A stretch of DNA of 64,000 bases from Rahnella rivi (GTDB lineage: Bacteria > Pseudomonadota > Gammaproteobacteria > Enterobacterales > Enterobacteriaceae): NCBI RefSeq assembly GCF_019049655.1, contig NZ_JAFMOX010000066.1:124001-188000 (forward strand), read 5' to 3'. Below the pieces are notes generated by a model. That model was not told the DNA's origin. It saw only the letters and a program-made list of their open reading frames with translations, and did no database searches. This document shows, piece by piece, positions 16,166 through 25,584 of the stretch. The translations under genes and the position numbers were made by a program. The stretch's first letter is position 1. Every line of letters starts with the position of its first letter.

Positions 16166-17344
16166 ATGTTAACCATTGGTACTGCACTGCGCACCGGCGC
16201 CACCCGCGTCATGTTGTTAGGCTCTGGCGAACTCGGTAAAGAAGTGGCGATCGAATGCCAGCGTCTTGGCCTGGAAGTGATCGCCGTCGATCGTTACGCA
16301 GATGCACCGGCGATGCAGGTCGCTCACCGCAGCCATGTCATTAATATGCTGGACGGCGACGCCCTGAAACAGGTGATTGAAAGCGAACGCCCTGATTTCA
16401 TCGTGCCGGAAATCGAAGCTATCGCCACCAGCATGCTGGTTGAACTGGAAAAACAGGGTCACAACGTGGTGCCTTGCGCTGAAGCGACGCGCCTGACCAT
16501 GAATCGCGAAGGGATCCGTCGCCTGGCCGCAGAGACGCTGCAATTGCCAACGTCGAGCTACCAGTTTGCCGATGATGAAGCGTCTTTCCGCCAGGCCGTA
16601 GACGCGATCGGTTACCCGTGCATCATCAAACCGGTGATGAGCTCCTCCGGTAAAGGCCAGAGCCTGATCCGTGGCGCAGACCAGCTGCAAACCACATGGG
16701 ATTATGCGCAGCAAGGCGGCCGTGCTGGCGGCGGGCGCGTGATTGTTGAAGGGCTGGTAAAATTTGATTTCGAAATCACGCTGCTGACCATCAGCGCCGT
16801 TGACGGCATCCACTTCTGCGCACCGATCGGCCATCGTCAGGAAGACGGGGATTACCGTGAATCCTGGCAGCCGCAGCAGATGACCGAACTGGCGTTACAG
16901 CGCGCGAAAGACATCGCCGAAAAAGTGGTGAAAGCCCTGGGCGGTAAAGGCCTGTTTGGCGTCGAACTGTTTGTGTGCGGCGACGACGTGGTCTTCAGCG
17001 AAGTGTCACCGCGCCCGCACGATACCGGCATGGTGACGCTGATTTCTCAGGATCTCTCTGAGTTTGCCCTGCACGTTCGCGCCTTCCTCGGCCTGCCGGT
17101 GGGCAATATCCGCCAGTTCGGCCCTTCCGCCTCTGCCGTGATCCTGCCTGAACTGACCAGTAACAACGTGACTTTCAGCGGTCTGGAAAATGCACTGACC
17201 GGATACAATCAGATCCGCCTGTTCGGCAAACCGGAAATCAGCGGTAAACGCCGTCTGGGTGTGGCGCTGGCCATTGCCGAAAATGTGGAAGATGCCGTCG
17301 AGCAGGCGAAGCTGGCCGCCGCCGCAGTGAGTGTGAAAGGCTAA
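16166..17344 (+). CDS. purT: formate-dependent phosphoribosylglycinamide formyltransferase
   Basis: 392 residues, matching E. coli PurT. The N-terminal pre-ATP-grasp domain carries MLLGSGELGKE at ~15-25; the ATP-grasp lid loop SSSGKGQS lies near 160 and the metal-binding segment FSEVSPRPHDTGMVT near 280. The enzyme makes formyl-GAR from formate, ATP and GAR, bypassing the folate-dependent PurN step of purine synthesis. A PurR box overlaps its promoter. Followed by a strong terminator shared with convergent yoaH. Confidence 0.97.
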   Translation: MLTIGTALRTGATRVMLLGSGELGKEVAIECQRLGLEVIAVDRYADAPAMQVAHRSHVINMLDGDALKQVIESERPDFIVPEIEAIATSMLVELEKQGHNVVPCAEATRLTMNREGIRRLAAETLQLPTSSYQFADDEASFRQAVDAIGYPCIIKPVMSSSGKGQSLIRGADQLQTTWDYAQQGGRAGGGRVIVEGLVKFDFEITLLTISAVDGIHFCAPIGHRQEDGDYRESWQPQQMTELALQRAKDIAEKVVKALGGKGLFGVELFVCGDDVVFSEVSPRPHDTGMVTLISQDLSEFALHVRAFLGLPVGNIRQFGPSASAVILPELTSNNVTFSGLENALTGYNQIRLFGKPEISGKRRLGVALAIAENVEDAVEQAKLAAAAVSVKG

Positions 17345-17362
17345 TCTCAGTCAGTTCATCCC

Positions 17363-17401
17363 GAAAAAAAGCCGGACACCTGTAAAGGGTCCGGCTTTTT
17401 T
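17363..17401 (+). terminator. bidirectional terminator between purT and yoaH
   Basis: AAAGCCGGAC and GTCCGGCTTT pair around a loop of about 10 bases; an A-run precedes and a T-run follows, so it can serve both convergent genes. Confidence 0.9.
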
Positions 17402-17444
17402 TCATCACGAGATCGGCTCTTATGAAGCGTCTCAGGTTCGAATG

Positions 17445-17624
17445 TTATTCGTCTTCGTCATCAAAAATGACGGTCACGCGATCGCCTTTATGCGTTTCAC
17501 GGATTTCTGCCGCAACGGTGGCAATGGCTTCGCCGCTGCTCATGCCGTTTTCCATTAACTGGCGGATACGATCGGCGGCCTGTTCTTGTTCGTTATGTGA
17601 AAGTGAAGGCATACCTGTCAGCAT
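17445..17624 (-). CDS. yoaH: UPF0181 family protein YoaH
   Basis: 59 residues from the ATG at 17624, the E. coli length; a longer frame reaching 17711 is rejected because homology starts at MLTGMPSLSHNEQ. Core: RIRQLMENGMSSGEAIATVAAEIR and an acidic tail FDDEDE (split from longer text). A helical mini-protein of unknown function, divergent from pabB as in E. coli. An AGGA ribosome site sits 9 bases before the start. Confidence 0.93.
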   Translation of the reverse strand: MLTGMPSLSHNEQEQAADRIRQLMENGMSSGEAIATVAAEIRETHKGDRVTVIFDDEDE

Positions 17625-17805
17625 AGGAAATTCCTGTTGTACGTGTTGGATGAGGCAAGAGAGAAACAACACCCGCAGGCTGCGGGGTTGCACAGTATAC
17701 GCCTTATTCACGCAAATCGCCTGCGCTGGTTTCCGGTGGCCTGATCTATGTTAGGATCACAGGTCTGTTACATCATTTATCGCGCCAGAGAAACTGAAAC
17801 CCGCC

Positions 17806-19182
17806 ATGCAACCCGCTCACTCCGTTGTTCATCATTCGTTGCCCTATCAGCCAGATGCCTTGCTGACGCTGTTCGCGCCACTTTCTGCGTTGCCCTGGGC
17901 CATGTTGCTGCACTCGGGTGCCGCACAGCATCAGCATAACCGCTTCGACATTCTGGTGGCGGATCCGCAGATAACGCTGACCACGCGCGGCAACATTACC
18001 CTGGTTGAGCAAAACGGCAGCGTGGTATCGCGGGAAGATGATCCGTTCACCCTGCTGGAAGAGCAGCTTTCGGCCAGCGGATTACAGGCAACCAGCGCGG
18101 ATAATTATCCTTTTCAGGGCGGCGCGCTGGGTCTGTTTGGCTATGATTTAGGCCGTCGTGTCGAGACACTGCCGGATATCGCCCAACGCGATATTCATCT
18201 GCCGGACATGGCCGTGGGCATTTATGACTGGGCACTGATCGCCGATCATCATTTACAGCGTCTGACGCTGGTCTGTCATGGCGATGTGCAGGTACGTCTG
18301 CGCTGGCTCGAAGCGCATGCGCAGCCGGTAAACACCGCGTCTTTTCGCCTGAATGCGCCCTGGCAGGCGAACATGAGCCGCGGGGAATATGGCGAGAAAT
18401 TCCGCCAGATTCAGGAATATATTCACAGCGGTGACTGTTATCAGATCAATCTGGCGCAGCGTTTTTCCACTGATTATCAGGGAGATGAATGGCAGGCTTT
18501 CCTGCGGCTGAATCAGGCCAACCGCGCGCCGTTCTCGGCATTTCTGCGCTTGCCGGAAAACGCCGTGCTCAGCCTTTCGCCGGAACGCTTTATCTGGCTC
18601 AGGAATAAGCAGATCCAGACCCGCCCTATCAAAGGCACGTTGCCGCGCTGTGAAGATCCGCAGGAAGATGCCCGTCAGGCTGAACGTCTGGCCGCGTCGG
18701 AAAAAGATCGGGCCGAAAATCTGATGATCGTCGATTTACTGCGTAATGACATTGGTCGCGTGGCGACGCCCGGCACCGTGCGGGTTCCCGAACTGTTTGT
18801 GGTCGAGCCTTTCCCGGCTGTTCATCATCTGGTCAGTACCATCACCGCGCAGTTACCGGACGACTGCCACGCCAGCGCCCTGCTCCGTGCCTGCTTCCCT
18901 GGCGGATCGATTACCGGCGCGCCGAAAGTACGCGCGATGGAAATCATCGAAGAACTCGAGCCGCAGCGACGAAACGGTTACTGCGGCAGTATTGCTTACC
19001 TCAGTTGTTGCGGCACCATGGACAGCAATATCACTATCCGCACGTTGCTTACCGAGCAGGGGAAAATCTACTGCTGGGCAGGCGGCGGCATCGTTGCAGA
19101 CAGTCAGGAACAGGCCGAATATCAGGAGACGTTCGATAAAATTGCCCGCATCCTGCCACAGTTAGGAGACGTACAGCCGTGA
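17806..19182 (+). CDS. pabB: aminodeoxychorismate synthase component I
   Basis: 458 residues, chorismate-binding fold. Conserved stretches: the active-site RPIKGT with its lysine near 283, GDCYQINLAQRF, ENLMIVDLLRNDIGRV, SITGAPKVRAMEIIEELE and a C-terminal GGGIVADS. With the amidotransferase PabA (elsewhere) it converts chorismate to 4-amino-4-deoxychorismate for p-aminobenzoate and folate. The stop overlaps the nudL start by four bases (GTGA), so the genes are coupled. Confidence 0.96.
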   Translation: MQPAHSVVHHSLPYQPDALLTLFAPLSALPWAMLLHSGAAQHQHNRFDILVADPQITLTTRGNITLVEQNGSVVSREDDPFTLLEEQLSASGLQATSADNYPFQGGALGLFGYDLGRRVETLPDIAQRDIHLPDMAVGIYDWALIADHHLQRLTLVCHGDVQVRLRWLEAHAQPVNTASFRLNAPWQANMSRGEYGEKFRQIQEYIHSGDCYQINLAQRFSTDYQGDEWQAFLRLNQANRAPFSAFLRLPENAVLSLSPERFIWLRNKQIQTRPIKGTLPRCEDPQEDARQAERLAASEKDRAENLMIVDLLRNDIGRVATPGTVRVPELFVVEPFPAVHHLVSTITAQLPDDCHASALLRACFPGGSITGAPKVRAMEIIEELEPQRRNGYCGSIAYLSCCGTMDSNITIRTLLTEQGKIYCWAGGGIVADSQEQAEYQETFDKIARILPQLGDVQP

Positions 19183-19781
19183 CGTTGCTGGAACAACAGC
19201 CGACCTTGCAGGCATTTTCGCCCGCCGTGGAAGATTTTATTCTGCGCTTTCAGTTGCAGCAGCCACGCCTTCCCGCACCACAGCTGCGCGGAACCCGTCA
19301 TGCCGCGGTGTTGATCCCCATTATTTGCCGTGAAGAACCGACCATTTTACTGACCCGGCGATCAGACAGCCTGCGCAAGCATCCCGGCCAGGTGGCGTTT
19401 CCCGGCGGCGCAGCCGATGCCACCGACGCGTCGATTATTGCCACCGCGCTGCGCGAGGCGCAGGAAGAAGTCGCCATCCCGCCCGAACAGGTGCACGTGT
19501 TAGGCACGCTGGCACCGCAGGACAGCAGCAGCGGGTTTCAGGTGACCCCGGTCATTGGCCTGTTACCGGTGGATGTGACATTCCACCCGCAGGAAGACGA
19601 GGTGGCAGAGCTGTTCGAAATGCCGCTTCAGGAAGCGTTCGATCTGGCTCGCTATCACTCTCTGGATATTCATCGCAGAGGGATCCACCACCGGGTGTAT
19701 TTATCCTGGTATCAGCAACAATTTGTCTGGGGACTTACCGCGTCGATCATTCGTCAGCTGGCCCGGCAGGTTAAAGACTGA
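19179..19781 (+). CDS. nudL: Nudix CoA diphosphatase NudL
   Basis: 200 residues from a GTG overlapping the pabB stop. The CoA-type Nudix signature is present: LTRRSDSLRKHPGQVAFPGG followed by a Nudix box spanning ~74-96 with ALREAQEEV. It is the YeaB family thought to hydrolyse CoA and related pyrophosphates. Coupled to pabB and followed by sdaA, the pabB-nudL-sdaA order of E. coli. Intact, usual length (E. coli 192). Confidence 0.94.
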   Translation: MTLLEQQPTLQAFSPAVEDFILRFQLQQPRLPAPQLRGTRHAAVLIPIICREEPTILLTRRSDSLRKHPGQVAFPGGAADATDASIIATALREAQEEVAIPPEQVHVLGTLAPQDSSSGFQVTPVIGLLPVDVTFHPQEDEVAELFEMPLQEAFDLARYHSLDIHRRGIHHRVYLSWYQQQFVWGLTASIIRQLARQVKD

Positions 19782-19974
19782 CCTCAACGGTTACACATCG
19801 ATCACACTTTCGCATCAAATAAGTTTATTTCATGCGAAAAATGAAACTATTGGTCTTAACCCCTTTTACACTATGGATCTACCCATAAGATCAGATCTCC
19901 CCTCGGGGCCAGATTTCAGTTATGGGTGTCAGGGATCCCGTTCCCTGCCGTTATCAATTACAGGAGTATTCGAC

Positions 19975-21339
19975 GTGATTAGCGTTTTCGACATGTTCAA
20001 GGTCGGGATTGGCCCTTCCAGTTCCCATACTTTGGGCCCGATGAAAGCAGGCAAACAGTTCGCTGATGACCTGCTCGAACAGGGCATGATGCCTGCCGTT
20101 ACGCGTGTCGCCGTGGACGTTTTTGGCTCCCTGTCACTGACAGGTAAAGGCCACCACACAGATATCGCCATTATTTTAGGTCTGGCGGGTAACCAGCCAG
20201 ATACCGTCGACATCGACGGTATTCCCCACTTTATCCGCGACGTTGAGCAACGTCAGCGTTTGCCGCTGGGTGAAACGCAGCACGAAGTCGATTTCCCGCG
20301 CGACACGGGCATGGTTTTCCGGAGCGAGAATTTACCGCGTCATGAAAACGCCATGCAGATCCACGCCTTTGCCGGTGACAAACTGGTTTACAGCAAAACC
20401 TACTACTCCGTCGGCGGCGGTTTTATTGTCGATGACGACCATTTCGGCCAGCCGGTGCTGGATGAAGTGGCGGTGCCTTTCAGCTTTAATTCGGCCAGTG
20501 AAATGCTGGCGAAATGCAAAGAAAATGGCCTGTCGCTGTCCGGCATGATGATGAAAAACGAGCTGGCGCAGCACAGCAAACAGGAAATCGAGCAGTACTT
20601 CGAGAAAATCTGGCACACCATGCAGGCCTGTATCGATCGCGGTTTAAACACGGAAGGCGTGCTTCCCGGCCCGCTGCGTGTCCCCCGCCGTGCCTCGGCA
20701 CTGCGCCGGATGCTGGTATCAAACGACCAGCTGTCAAAAGACCCGATGAACGTCATCGACTGGGTGAACATGTTTGCGCTGGCGGTGAATGAAGAAAACG
20801 CAGCCGGCGGACGCGTGGTTACTGCACCGACGAACGGCGCCTGCGGGATTGTTCCTGCGGTGCTGGCGTACTACGACAAGTACATTCAGTCGGTCAGCCC
20901 CGACATTTATCTGCGCTATTTCCTGACGTCCGGCGCCATCGGTATTCTTTATAAGATGAATGCCTCTATTTCCGGTGCTGAAGTCGGCTGCCAGGGCGAA
21001 GTCGGCGTCGCCTGTTCTATGGCCGCTGCCGGTCTGACAGAATTGCTGGGCGGAAGCCCGGAGCAGGTCTGCGTCGCCGCAGAGATCGGGATGGAGCACA
21101 ACCTCGGCCTGACCTGCGATCCTGTCGCCGGACAGGTTCAGGTGCCGTGTATTGAGCGTAATGCGATTGCCTCGGTAAAAGCCATTAACTCAGCACGCAT
21201 GGCGCTGCGCCGCACCAGTGAGCCCCGGGTTTCTCTCGATAAAGTGATTGAAACCATGTACGAAACGGGTAAAGACATGAACGCCAAGTACCGTGAAACC
21301 TCCCGCGGCGGTCTGGCGATCAAGGTACAGTGCGACTGA
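19975..21339 (+). CDS. sdaA: L-serine dehydratase 1
   Basis: 454 residues starting at GTG 19975, with CAGGAG 8 bases upstream; the frame is open further left, but the E. coli protein starts at the equivalent of VISVFDMFKVGIGPSSSHT. The enzyme is an iron-sulfur deaminase turning L-serine into pyruvate and ammonia. Conserved segments include SKTYYSVGGGF, NGACGIVPAV, EVGCQGEVGVACSMAAAG and GLTCDPVAGQVQVPC, which carry the cluster cysteines. The 430-base gap that follows (21340-21770) shows no gene or clear terminator; it probably carries the promoter of the next gene. Confidence 0.96.
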   Translation: MISVFDMFKVGIGPSSSHTLGPMKAGKQFADDLLEQGMMPAVTRVAVDVFGSLSLTGKGHHTDIAIILGLAGNQPDTVDIDGIPHFIRDVEQRQRLPLGETQHEVDFPRDTGMVFRSENLPRHENAMQIHAFAGDKLVYSKTYYSVGGGFIVDDDHFGQPVLDEVAVPFSFNSASEMLAKCKENGLSLSGMMMKNELAQHSKQEIEQYFEKIWHTMQACIDRGLNTEGVLPGPLRVPRRASALRRMLVSNDQLSKDPMNVIDWVNMFALAVNEENAAGGRVVTAPTNGACGIVPAVLAYYDKYIQSVSPDIYLRYFLTSGAIGILYKMNASISGAEVGCQGEVGVACSMAAAGLTELLGGSPEQVCVAAEIGMEHNLGLTCDPVAGQVQVPCIERNAIASVKAINSARMALRRTSEPRVSLDKVIETMYETGKDMNAKYRETSRGGLAIKVQCD

Positions 21340-21770
21340 TATTACCGAGGTTTTCCTTGTGCCTGCGGCGGCGAAGAACTGTTTTTTCACCCGTTCGCCG
21401 CAGGATATATCAGCCTGGAACTGTCACTTAGTCATTAAATCTTTGTTAAGAAAAACCTGTTGTATTATCAATACTTAATGGCCGTGAGACTTGCTTATAC
21501 CCTGCAGGTGCGGCATGCTGATTTCCGCTTGTTTTGCCGCACAGACTGCTTCACTCTGTACCACCACGTATAAGATAAAATGAACAGACGCTAAGTAAGT
21601 GACAACGTCACAAATCTGGATTTTCTCTGATTTTCCTTCTTCACGCAGGAAGAGCATCCGGCGATTTACGGCTACTATCAATAATAATGAAACGGCTGTT
21701 TTGCATCGGTAAACCTTTAAAATGAACACTTGTAAGCCTGCACTTTACACGGGATAAAAGGATTAGAACG

Positions 21771-23363
21771 ATGCTGTTCTCCCAGACCGGACTTGCGAAG
21801 TATCGCTACTATCGCCTTGCACTGGCCGGCGCGATGGGTATTTTTACCCTGCTGTTAACACTCAGTATCCGTATTTATGAACAAAGCCAGGTGATCACCG
21901 CCGATCAGCAACGCGTCGCCTTACACACCGTTCAGAAACTCGAAAAACTGCTTGAACCCGCTATACCTGCTGCGCAATCCACCCCTGTCGATCCGGCGCT
22001 GACCTGCCGTGAATTACAACCGGCCTTGCAGCAAACTGTCGCTCTGATGCAGACATTGCGTTCTATCACCCTCGTCAATAATGGCACCATCACCTGCTCA
22101 AGCCTGATTGGTGCACTGGATCTCAGCCTCGATAAAACGCTGCCCGATATCGCGCAAGGCAAAACGCGGCTGGAACTTCGCGCTGCGAAATTAAGCCGGC
22201 TGAACATCCCTACCCTGCTGCTCTGGCAGCCCGCCACGCCCGATAATCTCAACGGTCAGCTGTTTGTGTATAACATCGGGATCCTGTCGAATTTCCTGCT
22301 CGAACCGCAACCGCCGTATGCGCGCCATATTGTTCTGAACGTCATGAAGCAAAGTCTGGAATATGGAAAGAACGAAATTATTCCCAGTGTGAATTTGCCG
22401 CAGCAGCCGTTACTGACCGTCACGTCGCCAAATTATGATTTCACCGTGTCCATTTATGGCGAAGAGGCCTCGGCGCTGGCGTGGTCAGAGCTGGCGTCTC
22501 ATCTGCCTCTTTCCATGTTGATAAGCTTACTGACGGCAACAGCAGTCTATTTATTGTCAGGCAGCCGGATAAGCCTTGCCTATCCGATAAGCCACGGGAT
22601 TTCGCACCGAGAATTTAAGGTGTATTGCCAGCCCATTATTAACAGCGTCGATGGCCGCTGTATCGGCGTGGAAACGCTGATGCGCTGGAAAAATCGCAGG
22701 CAGGAGTGGGTGTCGCCAGATGTGTTTATTCCGCTCGCCGAGCAGCACGGATTAATCATCGCGCTCACCCGCTATCTGATTAAAACCGTCACCGATAATC
22801 TCGCCGTTTTCCCCGCCACATCCGGGTTTTACGTGAGTATTAACGTCGCAGCGCAGCACTTCAATAATATGGAAATTGTGGATGATATCCGCAAAATCTG
22901 GCTTCCCGCCGAGCCCTCCGTCTCACTGATGCTGGAGCTGACGGAACGCACGCGCTTGCAGGAGCTCAGAGCTGCCGAGATTTCTCAACTGAAGGAGATG
23001 GGGATTTTACTGGCCATCGATGATTTTGGTACCGGCCACAGTTCACTGAGTTATCTGAAAACGCTTAACCCAGACGTGCTGAAGATCGACCAGGCGTTTA
23101 CCGCCTCAATTGGCACCGATGCCATCAATGCCACGGTGACGGATACAATCATCACGCTGGCGCAGCGCCTTAATCTGAAACTGATTGCCGAAGGGGTGGA
23201 AACCCGTGAGCAGGTCGATTATTTGCGTAAACGTAAAGTCGACTCCCTGCAGGGCTACTATTTTGCCCGGCCAATGCCGATTGAGGTGTTTCCGATCTGG
23301 CTGGCGCGCTACGAGAAATCGACCCAGGCACTGCAGCCGGTTGAAGAGGAGTCTGACGAATAA
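21771..23363 (+). CDS. cyclic-di-GMP phosphodiesterase with CSS-motif sensor
   Basis: 530 residues. An N-terminal membrane span (~15-33), a periplasmic CSS-motif domain with Cys in LTCRELQP and TCSSLIG, a second span at ~240-260, then an EAL domain. The signature is GVETLMRW, that is E-T-L where most have E-A/V-L; the metal-binding Glu is kept. Other catalytic positions look intact: NVAAQHF, ELTER, DDFGTGHSS, LKIDQAF, EGVET, QGYYFARP. Same architecture and position (next to yoaE) as E. coli PdeD/YoaD; in that family DsbA/DegP-sensitive disulfides tune activity. Likely hydrolyses c-di-GMP to pGpG. Confidence 0.92.
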   Translation: MLFSQTGLAKYRYYRLALAGAMGIFTLLLTLSIRIYEQSQVITADQQRVALHTVQKLEKLLEPAIPAAQSTPVDPALTCRELQPALQQTVALMQTLRSITLVNNGTITCSSLIGALDLSLDKTLPDIAQGKTRLELRAAKLSRLNIPTLLLWQPATPDNLNGQLFVYNIGILSNFLLEPQPPYARHIVLNVMKQSLEYGKNEIIPSVNLPQQPLLTVTSPNYDFTVSIYGEEASALAWSELASHLPLSMLISLLTATAVYLLSGSRISLAYPISHGISHREFKVYCQPIINSVDGRCIGVETLMRWKNRRQEWVSPDVFIPLAEQHGLIIALTRYLIKTVTDNLAVFPATSGFYVSINVAAQHFNNMEIVDDIRKIWLPAEPSVSLMLELTERTRLQELRAAEISQLKEMGILLAIDDFGTGHSSLSYLKTLNPDVLKIDQAFTASIGTDAINATVTDTIITLAQRLNLKLIAEGVETREQVDYLRKRKVDSLQGYYFARPMPIEVFPIWLARYEKSTQALQPVEEESDE

Positions 23364-23369
23364 CAGCCA

Positions 23370-23399
23370 TAAAAAAACGGCGACCGAAGTCGCCGTTCT
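23370..23399 (-). terminator. terminator between the phosphodiesterase gene and yoaE
   Basis: AACGGCGAC-CGAA-GTCGCCGTT hairpin with an A-run on its left, which reads as a T-run for the minus-strand yoaE transcript. Confidence 0.85.
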
Positions 23400-23418
23400 C
23401 AGCAGAAGTACACCGCGG

Positions 23419-24978
23419 TTACTGGTCTTCTTCCCACCCGTTTTCAGACTGAATTTTCGTTATCCGTACACGCTCAATACGGTAATCCGTCACTTCAAGG
23501 ATTTCAAAGTGCAGCGACGCCATATCAATCACTTCACCGGCCACAGGCATCTGGCCTGATTTCGACAACAGCAGCCCCGCCAGTGATGCAAAATCATCGT
23601 CCGGGCTGACCAGCGTGTTGATATCCAGGATCTGCTGCAACAGATGTAAATCCGTGCCCCCTTTGGCAATCCAGGCGTCGCCATCAGCAATCACGTCAGG
23701 CGTTTCATCTTCATCAGGGAATTCACCGGCAATCGCCTCCAGCACGTCCAGCGGCGTAACCAGCCCCTGAATCACACCAAACTCGTTACTGACCACCACC
23801 AGACGCCCTTTCGCTTTGCGCAGCACCGCCAGCAGATTGATGACATCCATGGTTTCCGGCACCACGATGGGCGGCGTTTTTTCGGCAAAGGCCACGATAC
23901 TTTCACCGTTTTCCAGCGCCACCAGCAGATCCTTCGCACGCACCACACCGATCACGTCATCCAGTGAATGGCGGCAAATCGGGAACAGGCTGTGCGGCGT
24001 ATCCAGCAACTGACTGCGGATTTCTGCCGGAGAACGTTCGCAGTCCACCCAGGATATTTCGGTACGCGGCGTCATAATGCTGCGCAGTGAGCGTGATGCC
24101 AGCGTCAGTACGCCGGTGATCATGTGTCGCTCTTCTTCAGCAAACGTCTCATTCGCAGGCAGCACATCACCGGAAGGTTCATCTTCATTCTGATGCTGGC
24201 GTTTCCCGCCCATCAGACGCTGAATCGCCTCGGCGGTACGTTCACGCATCGGCCTGGTGGACTGGCTTTTCAGGAAGTTACGACGGGCAATCTGGTTAAA
24301 CAATTCAATCAGAATGGAGAAGCCGATCGCAGCGTACAGATAACCTTTCGGAATGTGGAAGCCAAAACCTTCCGCAATCAGGCTCAGACCGATCATCAGC
24401 AGGAAGCTGAGACACAGCACCACCACCGTCGGATGATTGTTCACAAAGCGCGTCAGCGATTTCGACGCCATCAGCATGACGCCCATGGCAATGATAACCG
24501 CCGTCATCATGACGTAGAGGTTATTCACCATGCCGACCGCCGTGATCACCGCATCGAGAGAGAAGACGGCATCCAGCACCACAATCTGGGCGACGACCGA
24601 CCAGAAGCTGGCGTACCCACGATTTTGTGAACCGTGCTCTTCATGCCCTTCCAGCCTTTCATGCAGCTCTGTCGTCGCCTTGAACAGCAGGAAAACCCCG
24701 CCGAGTAACAGGATCAGATCACGACCAGAGAAACTAAACTGAGCAATGCTGAACAGCGGCGTGGTCAGTTTGACCATCCACGAAATCAGCGACAGCAGAC
24801 CTAAACGCATGATCAGGGCTAATGACAAGCCGATGATACGCGCTTTATCACGCTGTTTTGGCGGCAGTTTGTCCGCAAGAATGGCAATAAAGACCAGATT
24901 GTCGATACCCAGAACAATTTCCAGTACGACAAGTGTCAGCAAACCGACCCATATTGAAGGGTCCATCAAAAATTCCAT
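23419..24978 (-). CDS. yoaE: TerC-family membrane protein YoaE with CBS and CorC/HlyC domains
   Basis: 519 residues. The N-terminal TerC domain (~1-240) has about seven spans with the conserved acidic motifs VLGIDNLVF and LDAVFSLDAVITAVGMV. A CBS pair follows (~300-420, EISWVDCERSP, GVIQGLVTPLDVLEAIAGEFP in part), then a CorC/HlyC C-terminal domain (~435-515). TerC proteins are linked to Mn2+ or other metal export during membrane-protein metalation; YoaE itself is not biochemically defined. The start has a GGAG site 6 bases upstream. An open frame ending one base before the start suggests coupling to a leader peptide. Confidence 0.94.
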   Translation of the reverse strand: MEFLMDPSIWVGLLTLVVLEIVLGIDNLVFIAILADKLPPKQRDKARIIGLSLALIMRLGLLSLISWMVKLTTPLFSIAQFSFSGRDLILLLGGVFLLFKATTELHERLEGHEEHGSQNRGYASFWSVVAQIVVLDAVFSLDAVITAVGMVNNLYVMMTAVIIAMGVMLMASKSLTRFVNNHPTVVVLCLSFLLMIGLSLIAEGFGFHIPKGYLYAAIGFSILIELFNQIARRNFLKSQSTRPMRERTAEAIQRLMGGKRQHQNEDEPSGDVLPANETFAEEERHMITGVLTLASRSLRSIMTPRTEISWVDCERSPAEIRSQLLDTPHSLFPICRHSLDDVIGVVRAKDLLVALENGESIVAFAEKTPPIVVPETMDVINLLAVLRKAKGRLVVVSNEFGVIQGLVTPLDVLEAIAGEFPDEDETPDVIADGDAWIAKGGTDLHLLQQILDINTLVSPDDDFASLAGLLLSKSGQMPVAGEVIDMASLHFEILEVTDYRIERVRITKIQSENGWEEDQ

Positions 24979-24979
24979 G

Positions 24980-25291
24980 TCAGACTCCGCAATGAGTTAA
25001 AGAAAAAAGACGCAAAGAAACGCGATTCGCTGAGCATTCAGACGCCCGGCAAAAAGTTTTAACTGGATAACTCACAGATGAAAGCGGTTTCAGTGCGGCA
25101 AAAATCAGGCCCATTGGGGCGGATTTGCCGGTATTGATGAGGTGAAGAAGCGAAGAATAGTGACGTCGGTGACAGTCCATAGGGAGGGCTGAGGCCCGGT
25201 ACTCCTGTTCAATTATTTGGAAAATCACTTTATCAGGAATGATTATCAGGGGAAAGTATGATCTTTTACCTCCAGCATCATTCTGAAACAT
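24980..25291 (-). CDS. possible leader ORF coupled to yoaE (YoaL-like)
   Basis: An open frame of up to 103 codons whose TGA at 24982-24980 is followed after one base by the yoaE ATG. That stop-start arrangement is typical of translational coupling. A GTG at codon 22 would give 82 residues. E. coli has a small protein, YoaL (84 residues by memory), encoded upstream of and coupled to yoaE, so this frame is a good positional match. The product is Ser/Arg/His-rich with no membrane span. Internal start choice is uncertain, and the frame could be a leader read for regulation only. Confidence 0.45.
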   Translation of the reverse strand: MFQNDAGGKRSYFPLIIIPDKVIFQIIEQEYRASALPMDCHRRHYSSLLHLINTGKSAPMGLIFAALKPLSSVSYPVKTFCRASECSANRVSLRLFSLTHCGV

Positions 25292-25363
25292 CTATGCTGT
25301 TTTATTGTGCACGTGAAAGCGTATTCACAATACGTCGTTGAATAACGGACAGTCGTCACAAAA

Positions 25364-25390
25364 ATTATTTTTTCACACACTAAAATAAAT
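25364..25390. promoter_or_regulatory. candidate Mlc/NagC operator upstream of manXYZ
   Basis: ATTATTTT, 10 bases, AAAATAAAT: an inverted repeat of the TTATTT...AAATAA type bound by the ROK repressors Mlc and NagC. It lies about 195 bases before manX. In E. coli manXYZ is repressed by Mlc and activated by CRP. I could not find a convincing CRP site. The rest of the gap 25292-25584 shows no gene. Confidence 0.5.
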
Positions 25391-25584
25391 CACGTTGCAC
25401 AACCTGTTGAGGTTCTGCTGTTTTACTGTTTATCAGTGTTATCAGAAATTAACGGACGTTCTTTGAGTTCAGTCTCATGCAGGGAATGCCCTGTCCGCCT
25501 CAGGAATAAAAACGGGCGGATGTCATCGTCAGCACCATTACTTATGTGCATAACTCTTAACGGAGTTAACAGAGGAGGTAGCGA

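Noticed and set aside
25000..25240. yybP-ykoY Mn2+ riboswitch in the yoaE leader
   Set aside because: Only scattered agreement (GGAGTA, GTCA); the conserved core could not be aligned by eye. Left as a check under the leader finding.
25300..25335. CRP site upstream of manX
   Set aside because: The half sites found are separated by 8 rather than 6 bases or are too far apart.
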